From Streptomyces sp. DvalAA-43 (GTDB lineage: Bacteria > Actinomycetota > Actinomycetes > Streptomycetales > Streptomycetaceae), in the NCBI RefSeq assembly GCF_900091725.1, contig NZ_FMBW01000030.1:310001-374000 (forward strand): DNA of 64,000 nucleotides, written 5' to 3'. The notes beneath the pieces were generated by a model. That model had not been told where the DNA came from. It saw only the letters and a list, made by a program, of their open reading frames with translations, and searched no databases. The translations under genes and the position numbers were made by a program. Shown here piece by piece: positions 59,048-64,000 of this stretch. How positions within the stretch are numbered: the first letter of the stretch is position 1; each line of letters begins with the position of its first letter.

Positions 59048-60360
59048 GCGGTGGCCTCCGAGGCGGCGCGGGCGGCGGCGGGCAGAGCGGCGGCGATGCG
59101 CTCGACGGCCTGCGTGTCGTGCGCCGTCGAGACGAACCACGACTCGAAGGCGGACGGCGGCAGGTAGACGCCCTGGGACAGCAGCGAGTGGAAGAACGCG
59201 GTGAAGCGGAAAGCTTCCTGCTTCTTCGCGTCCTCGTAGTTCCGCACCGGCCGGTCGGTGAAGAAGACGGAGAACATGTTGCTCGCCGCCTGCACCGTGT
59301 GCGCCACGCCCTCCTTGGCGAGTGCCTCGCTGACCAGGCCGCGGATCTCTGCGGAGACCGCGTCCACCGTGGCGTACGCCGCGTCGTCGAGCAGCCGCAG
59401 CTGGGCGAGACCGGCGGCGGTGGCGACCGGGTTCCCGGAGAGGGTGCCCGCCTGGTAGACGGGGCCGACCGGGGCGAGGTGCGCCATCACGTCCGCGCGC
59501 CCGCCGAAGGCCGCGGCCGGGAAGCCGCCGCCCATGACCTTGCCGAAGGTCATCAGGTCGGGCCGCACCCCGTCGACGCCGAACCAGCCGGCCTTCGAGG
59601 TACGGAACCCGGTCATGACCTCGTCGGAGATGTAGAGCGCACCGCCCGCGGCGCAGAGCTCCTTGAGCCCGGCGTTGAAACCGTCCAGCGGCGGCACGAC
59701 GCCCATGTTGCCCGGCGAGGCCTCGGTGATCACACAGGCGATCTCGCCGGGGTGCGCGGCGAACGCCTCGCGGACCGCGTCCAGGTCGTTGTACGGCAGC
59801 ACGATCGTGTCGCCGGCCTGGGCGCCGGTGACCCCCGGGGTGTCCGGCAGGCCGAAGGTCGCGACCCCGGAACCGGCGGCGGCGAGCAGCGCGTCGACGT
59901 GGCCGTGGTAGCAGCCGGCGAACTTCACCACCTTGGCCCGGCCGGTGAATCCGCGGGCGAGACGGATCGCGGACATGGTCGCCTCGGTGCCGGACGACAC
60001 CAGTCGCACCTGCTCCACGGGCTCGACCCGGGCCACGATCTCCTCGGCGAGCGCGACCTCGCCCTCACCGGGCGTACCGAACGAGGTGCCGCGGGCGACA
60101 GCCTCCTGGACTGCGGCGATGACCTCCGGGTGGGAGTGGCCGAGGATCATCGGCCCCCACGAGCACACGAGGTCGACATACTCGCGGCCATCGGCGTCGG
60201 TGAGGTACGGACCGCTGCCGGACACCATGAAGCGGGGCGTACCGCCCACGGCCCGGAAGGCACGGACGGGAGAGTTCACGCCGCCGGGCGTCACGAGGGA
60301 CGCGCGGTCGAAAAGCGTCTGCGAAACTGGGGCGTCATAGGGAAAGCTCACACAAGCCAT
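59044..60360 (-). CDS. hemL: Glutamate-1-semialdehyde 2,1-aminomutase
   Basis: PLP-dependent aminomutase converting glutamate-1-semialdehyde to 5-aminolevulinate in the C5 heme pathway. 438 aa. Motifs: [39 protein letters not shown], and the PLP-Lys in [15 protein letters not shown] near residue 265. GTG 60351 is an alternative start three codons in. Neither start shows a good ribosome-binding site. First gene of hemL-phosphatase. Heme supply fits the adjacent cytochrome c maturation operon. Confidence 0.95.
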   Translation of the reverse strand: MACVSFPYDAPVSQTLFDRASLVTPGGVNSPVRAFRAVGGTPRFMVSGSGPYLTDADGREYVDLVCSWGPMILGHSHPEVIAAVQEAVARGTSFGTPGEGEVALAEEIVARVEPVEQVRLVSSGTEATMSAIRLARGFTGRAKVVKFAGCYHGHVDALLAAAGSGVATFGLPDTPGVTGAQAGDTIVLPYNDLDAVREAFAAHPGEIACVITEASPGNMGVVPPLDGFNAGLKELCAAGGALYISDEVMTGFRTSKAGWFGVDGVRPDLMTFGKVMGGGFPAAAFGGRADVMAHLAPVGPVYQAGTLSGNPVATAAGLAQLRLLDDAAYATVDAVSAEIRGLVSEALAKEGVAHTVQAASNMFSVFFTDRPVRNYEDAKKQEAFRFTAFFHSLLSQGVYLPPSAFESWFVSTAHDTQAVERIAAALPAAARAASEATA

Positions 60361-60648
60361 GGTGTCAGAGCCACGGACGGTCTTGCGGACAGGTGTTTCA
60401 CCGCACGCCCGTGGGGGAGGTCACTGACACGATGATCGGGTTGCGCGGCGGGGGCTGTGTCTCCTAAGTAGTAGTCGGGTGGATGAGATATGCATCGCGG
60501 TGGCGGAGTGGGCGAAGGGACCGACGACCTGGGGCCCGAGCCTGCCCGGCGGGGTCGGCACCGGCGTGAGGCGGAGCGCGAGCAAGGCATACGGGCCACT
60601 GGTCCGCAGGGTGGCGAAGCCGGAAGCAGGAGTGGTGGCCGGGTGGGG

Positions 60649-61080
60649 GTGACCTACAAGTACTTCGGTGCCCCCGACGGGGCCACCGCGGCACGTGTGC
60701 CCATCTCGATGCGCCCCGAGGAGCTCGGCGGCGACGAACTGGGCATGGGCGGCATGTTCACCAAGATCAAGCCGGAGACGGTGGCGGCGATGGTCCTCAC
60801 CGGAATACAGGGCATACCTCTGCACAAGGTCCCGCCGCTCGAACTGGTCGTGCTGCACCCCGACTACGCGGTGGTCAAGCTTCCGATGACGGTCGTCGAC
60901 CCGCTGCGCGGCGTCGGCGAGGAGTCGGTGGGCGCCGCGGCGTTCATCTGGTCCACGGTCCCGGACCGCGGCGGTCCGAGCAACGCGTACAACGTCTACC
61001 AACTCCTGCACGAATGGCAGGATTTCAGCCACCGCCTGCACGACGCGGGGCATCAGGCGTACTGCCTGGTCTGGCCCTGA
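60649..61080 (+). CDS. Conserved hypothetical protein
   Basis: About 143 aa: starts VTYKYFGAPDGATAARVPIS and ends HDAGHQAYCLVWP. The segment GGMFTKIKPETVAAMVLTGI suggests an alpha/beta protein without membrane helices or signal. The start is set at GTG 60649 (or 60643) because the longer frame to ATG 60490 has low third-position GC and a low-complexity sequence. Divergent from hemL. Function not recognised. Confidence 0.7.
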   Translation: MTYKYFGAPDGATAARVPISMRPEELGGDELGMGGMFTKIKPETVAAMVLTGIQGIPLHKVPPLELVVLHPDYAVVKLPMTVVDPLRGVGEESVGAAAFIWSTVPDRGGPSNAYNVYQLLHEWQDFSHRLHDAGHQAYCLVWP

Positions 61081-61090
61081 TCCGGGGCGC

Positions 61091-61179
61091 GTTCCGTACG
61101 CAGTCCGTAGCCGCTGCGTAAGCCGTTCCGTACGCCGTCCGTAGCCGTTACGTAAGCCGTTACGTAAGCCGTTACGTAC
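61091..61179. repeat. 12-bp tandem repeats, consensus GCCGTTACGTAA
   Basis: Three near-perfect 12-mers at 61144-61155, 61156-61167 and 61168-61179, preceded by diverged units GCCGCTGCGTAA (61110), GCCGTTCCGTAC (61122) and a 10-nt unit (61134). Each good unit contains the palindrome TTACGTAA or a near copy. It lies just downstream of the hypothetical gene. Confidence 0.8.
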
Positions 61180-61183
61180 GGGC

Positions 61184-61214
61184 AGCCGCCCTGCCGCAGG
61201 GTCGCAGGGCGGCT
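61184..61214. terminator. Bidirectional hairpin between convergent genes
   Basis: AGCCGCCCTGC (61184-61194) pairs perfectly with GCAGGGCGGCT (61204-61214), 9-nt loop. It lies between the plus-strand stop at 61080 and the minus-strand stop at 61307, so it can serve both. Confidence 0.65.
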
Positions 61215-61306
61215 CCGGGGTGCCGTCGGGCGGGCCGCACGGCAGACGCTGAGCGGCGGTGGCACGGCATCCTCGCCCGCACCACCGCCGCCGTGTACGC
61301 GGCAGA

Positions 61307-61864
61307 TCAGGCGGCCACCGCGGCGGCCGAGCTCACCTTCTCGATGACCTCGGTGAGCGCGGTGACGACCTCGGCGTCGTCGGCGGGGTGGGTGTCGGCG
61401 AAGCGCGTCACGGAGCCGGGGATCGACAGCTTGACGTCCTCCAGGACCACGCCACCGGCGACCCCGGCGGACTTGCGGACGTCGTCCTGCGCCCAGACGC
61501 CGCCGTACTGACCGAAGGCGGTGCCGACCACGGCGACCGGCTTGCCGGAGATGGCGCCGGCGCCGTACGGGCGCGACAGCCAGTCGATGGCGTTCTTCAG
61601 GACGGCCGGCATGGTGCCGTTGTACTCGGGCGAGAACAGCAGGAACGCGTCGACGCCCCCGGCCACCTCACGCAGCCGGGCGGCGGCGGCCGGGACGCTT
61701 CCCTCGACGTCGATGTCCTCGTTGTAGAAGGGCACGTCGGCCAGGCCCTCGAAGAGCTCGATCTCGGCGCCCGCGGGGGCGTGCTTGGCGGCGGCTTCGG
61801 CGAGCTGACGGTTGTGCGAGCCGGCGCGGAGGCTGCCGACGAGCGCGAGGATGCGTACGGACAT
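61307..61864 (-). CDS. NADPH-dependent FMN reductase
   Basis: A 185-aa flavodoxin-fold reductase. FMN phosphate loop LVGSLRAGSHNRQLAEAAA near residues 8-26, and SPEYNGTMPAVLKNAIDWLS near 80-99. It may supply reduced flavin or reduce quinones. It is divergent from a TetR gene over a 122-bp region with paired operators, so it is probably repressed by that regulator. Confidence 0.92.
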   Translation of the reverse strand: MSVRILALVGSLRAGSHNRQLAEAAAKHAPAGAEIELFEGLADVPFYNEDIDVEGSVPAAAARLREVAGGVDAFLLFSPEYNGTMPAVLKNAIDWLSRPYGAGAISGKPVAVVGTAFGQYGGVWAQDDVRKSAGVAGGVVLEDVKLSIPGSVTRFADTHPADDAEVVTALTEVIEKVSSAAAVAA

Positions 61865-61904
61865 GGGGGTACTCCCGGGAGGCGGAAAGGCAGATACGTC
61901 AATC

Positions 61905-61959
61905 AAGCGGACCGTGGTCCGTTTAAAGTTGTACCACCTAAACGGACCACGGTCCACTT
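61905..61959. promoter_or_regulatory. Paired inverted operators between FMN reductase and TetR genes
   Basis: The 21-mer at 61905-61925 (AAGCGGACCGTGGTCCGTTT plus A) recurs in inverted orientation at 61939-61959 with one mismatch. Each copy is itself a CGGACC-N2-GGTCCG palindrome. Spacing is 13 nt. This is a strong TetR-type operator covering both promoters. Confidence 0.75.
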
Positions 61960-61986
61960 GTTCTTCCCGGGCGCTACGCTGAGACC

Positions 61987-62640
61987 ATGACCGGCCCCGA
62001 TACCCCTGCTCCGAGGCTGCCCGAACCCGGAGGAACGCGGACGAACCTCCCGCTCGCCCCGACCGACGAACCCCCTCAGCTGCGCGCGGACGCGGCGCGC
62101 AACCGCACGCTCCTGCTGGACGCCGCCTCCCGGCTCCTGTCCGGATGCGGAGCGGCGGAGCTGACCATGGAGTCGGTGGCCGCCGCGGCGGGGGTGGGCA
62201 AGGGAACCGTCTTCCGGCGCTTCGGCGACCGGGCCGGACTGCTGCTCGCGCTCCTGGACCACCGGGAGAAGCAGCTCCAGGCCGCCTTCCTCTCCGGGCC
62301 GCCCCCACTGGGCCCCGACGCGTCGGCGGCGGAGCGGCTGCACGCCTTCGGGCCCGCCGTCCTGCGCCACGAACGCGACCACCACCCGCTGATCCTGGCC
62401 AGCCGGACCGACGCGCTGCGCCACTACGCCGTCCCGGCGTTCCACCTGCGCCTCAACCACCTCGCGCTGCTGCTGCGGCAGGCGGGCGTGCCCGGCGATC
62501 CGGAGCCGCTCGCACACACCCTGCTCGGCTCCATCGACACCGCCCTCGTCCACCACCTCACCGTCGAACGCGGTATGCCGCTGGAGCGGCTGGAGGAGGC
62601 CTGGCACCACCTGGTCACCCGGCTCGGGGCGACCGCGTAG
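61987..62640 (+). CDS. TetR-family regulator of the FMN reductase
   Basis: A 217-aa repressor with a Pro-rich N-terminal extension (1-38), the HTH LLLDAASRLLSGCGAAELTM then VAAAAGVGKGTVFRRFGDRA near residues 40-85, and a helical ligand domain. ATG 61987; a weak ribosome-binding site precedes it. Divergent from the FMN reductase gene over the paired operators at 61905-61959. Confidence 0.9.
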   Translation: MTGPDTPAPRLPEPGGTRTNLPLAPTDEPPQLRADAARNRTLLLDAASRLLSGCGAAELTMESVAAAAGVGKGTVFRRFGDRAGLLLALLDHREKQLQAAFLSGPPPLGPDASAAERLHAFGPAVLRHERDHHPLILASRTDALRHYAVPAFHLRLNHLALLLRQAGVPGDPEPLAHTLLGSIDTALVHHLTVERGMPLERLEEAWHHLVTRLGATA

Positions 62641-62803
62641 CCACCGGCGCCGGGCAGTGATGCCGGACCACGAGGCCAGGCCGTATGTGCTATCCGCCCG
62701 GCATGCGGGAAACATCCCCTTCAGGGCGAAAGTCCCGTATCGCCGCGGCGGGACTTGATACATGCTGGAGAGACATCGAAAGTTCCCGACCTCCGGGGGT
62801 CCG

Positions 62804-63829
62804 ATGTCCGCCCAGGCGCTCACCGACGCCGTGGTGACCGAGCTCGTCGCCGACGCCACCGCCGCACCGTCCATGCACAACGCCCAGCCCTGGCTGTTCC
62901 GCTACGGGCACCGCAGCCGCACCCTCGCCCTCCGGGCCGACTTCGAGCGCCGGATGCCGGAGGCCGACCCCACCGGCCGCGCCCTTCACGTGGGCTGCGG
63001 CGCGGCCCTGCTGAACCTGCGTGTGTCCGCCGCCCACCACGGCCTGGACGCGGCCACCACGCTGCTGCCGGACCCGTCGGATCCGGTCCTCCTGGCCTCC
63101 GTACGCCTGGACGACGGCCCCGGCGTGCGCCTGGACGACGGCCCCGACGCCTCCGGCGGACGGGCCGAGGAGGCGCTCCGCGCCCTCCACCCCGCGATCG
63201 CGAACCGGCACACCAGCCGCTACCCGTTCGACGAGCAGGCGATCCCCGACGACGTACGCGCCCGCCTCGTCCGCGCGGCACGCGCCGAGGGCGCCGACCT
63301 CGTGTTCCTGGCCGGGCCCCATCTGGAGACCGTGCTCGGTCTGATCCGGGACGCCGAGGGGTACGACCGCGGCGACCCGGCGCGGGAGGCCGAGCAGGAG
63401 CACTGGGCCCGGTACACGAAGACCGACGCGCCGGTCGACGGCATCCCCGACTACGCCTTCGGCCCCCGCGATGCCGCCGAGCGGGCGACCAACCGCGATT
63501 TCGCCGGCAGCGTCCCCGTCCCCGGCCGGGCCCGCGTCCCGTTCGAGCACCAGCCGCAGCTGGCCCTGCTGAGCACCGGGGGCGACCGTCCGGCGGACTG
63601 GCTGCGCGCCGGCCAGGCCCTGGAACGCGTCCTGCTCACCGCCACGCTGGACGCGGTATCCACCTCGTTCGCGACCCAGCCCCTCGAATGGCCCGACCTG
63701 CGCTGGGTCCTGCGCGACCCGGTCCACGGCACTGGACACCCCCAGATGATCATCCGGCTGGGATACGGGCCCAACGGCCCCCGCACACCACGCCGCCCTC
63801 TGGACCGGGTGCTGACGATCGAACCGTAG
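62804..63829 (+). CDS. Acg-family FMN-binding nitroreductase-like protein
   Basis: A 341-aa protein resembling mycobacterial Acg, a two-lobed nitroreductase-fold protein thought to sequester FMN. Seen: APSMHNAQPWLFRYG near residue 18, RHTSRYPFDEQAIPDD near 133, and the second-lobe stretch STSFATQPLEWPDLRWVLRD. ATG 62804 is chosen (GGGGG just upstream); ATG 62762 would add 14 residues. An internal 24-bp tandem duplication gives VRLDDGPGVRLDDGP. A universal stress gene follows, as in dormancy regulons. Confidence 0.87.
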   Translation: MSAQALTDAVVTELVADATAAPSMHNAQPWLFRYGHRSRTLALRADFERRMPEADPTGRALHVGCGAALLNLRVSAAHHGLDAATTLLPDPSDPVLLASVRLDDGPGVRLDDGPDASGGRAEEALRALHPAIANRHTSRYPFDEQAIPDDVRARLVRAARAEGADLVFLAGPHLETVLGLIRDAEGYDRGDPAREAEQEHWARYTKTDAPVDGIPDYAFGPRDAAERATNRDFAGSVPVPGRARVPFEHQPQLALLSTGGDRPADWLRAGQALERVLLTATLDAVSTSFATQPLEWPDLRWVLRDPVHGTGHPQMIIRLGYGPNGPRTPRRPLDRVLTIEP

Positions 63830-63901
63830 AGACGCCGGGGAGAGCGCCCGAACCATGCGCGCGGGCCCGGCCGGATCCGAGCAGAGAAGGCGGTGGGAGC
63901 G

Positions 63902-64000
63902 ATGCGGCTCCCCGTGGTCGTCGGAATGGACGGATCGGAGAGCAGTCTCCGGGCGCTGGACTGGGCGGCGGCGGAGGCGGCGCGCTCCCGGCTCCCCCTG
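63902..64000 (+). CDS. Universal stress protein, cut by window edge
   Basis: ATG 63902 (GGTGGGAG upstream) opens MRLPVVVGMDGSESSLRALD then WAAAEAARSRLPL, the start of a UspA domain with the first ATP-binding strand (VVVGMDGS). Only 33 residues are visible. With the Acg-like gene 72 bp upstream it suggests a hypoxia or dormancy response set. Confidence 0.85.
   Translation, partial: MRLPVVVGMDGSESSLRALDWAAAEAARSRLPL

Noticed and set aside
61053..61265. Minus-strand 70-codon frame with a YVTAYVTAYVTA repeat
   Set aside because: The peptide repeat only reflects the 12-bp DNA tandem array; no ribosome-binding site or homologous pattern.

Overview
The window is very GC-rich, with GC-biased third codon positions, abundant GTG and TTG starts, and many 4-nt ATGA/GTGA stop-start overlaps. 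Its gene content includes the futalosine menaquinone route, F420/flavin luciferase-like oxidoreductases, a WhiJ-type XRE/DUF397/HATPase cassette, DUF4232 and DUF4229 proteins, and an actinobacterial Cys-rich leader peptide. Together these indicate chromosomal DNA of a Streptomyces or a close relative. No rRNA, tRNA, CRISPR array or intact transposon was seen.

Layout. (1) 1-12 kb: 3' part of a class B penicillin-binding protein gene, two abutting IS remnants (IS3-like and IS630-like), an LLM oxidoreductase, a Tat-exported PHP metallohydrolase, an MFS-TetR-EamA operon, a LigD-type 3'-phosphoesterase coupled to an HhH endonuclease-like protein, a macrolide-type glycosyltransferase and an APC permease. 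(2) 12-18.7 kb: a catabolic group of D-aminoacylase-like amidohydrolase, aldehyde dehydrogenase, two LLM monooxygenase-like proteins and an SDR. Four copies of one 17-bp palindrome sit in front of the two LLM transcription units. (3) 19-22.8 kb: SpoIIE-type phosphatase and a WhiJ-like cassette. (4) 22.8-27 kb: a 4.1-kb insertion flanked by a 72-bp direct repeat (71/72 identical). The repeat is a copy of the 3' end of the secreted-protein gene on its right. Its cargo is an XRE/DUF6879 operon and, divergently, a class I aminoacyl-tRNA-synthetase-like protein fused to an ASCH domain and coupled to a low-molecular-weight phosphatase. (5) 27-30.5 kb: PEP-mutase-like enzyme, APH-like kinase, small exported M15-like peptidase. 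(6) 30.6-36.8 kb: acyl-CoA ligase, thiolase, FabG4-like reductase, MaoC dehydratase and TetR, around a three-part operator. This resembles the mycobacterial fadA2-fabG4-htdX arrangement. (7) 37-38.5 kb: a DAACS symporter behind a 35-aa Cys-rich leader peptide, suggesting sulfur or cystine uptake. (8) 39-47 kb: late and early futalosine menaquinone genes (mqnE, ubiX, ubiA and ubiD homologues) interspersed with an Lrp regulator, rhomboid protease and lipoprotein. (9) 48-52 kb: a large P-loop NTPase overlapping a membrane-anchored type 1 periplasmic-binding-fold protein, with no transporter genes. (10) 52-60.4 kb: system II cytochrome c maturation (resA-ccdA-resB-ccsB), a Tat/lipoprotein polysaccharide deacetylase, a histidine phosphatase and hemL. 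(11) 60.5-64 kb: a conserved hypothetical gene, an FMN reductase and TetR pair sharing inverted operators, an Acg-like nitroreductase and the start of a universal stress protein.

The menaquinone, cytochrome c and heme genes together form a respiratory-chain neighbourhood. The accessory DNA lies mainly at 1.0-1.7, 18.7-19.1 and 22.8-27 kb. The best candidates for something undescribed are the repeat-flanked synthetase-ASCH/phosphatase island and the NTPase/sensor pair. All functions are inferred from reading motifs; no database search was run.
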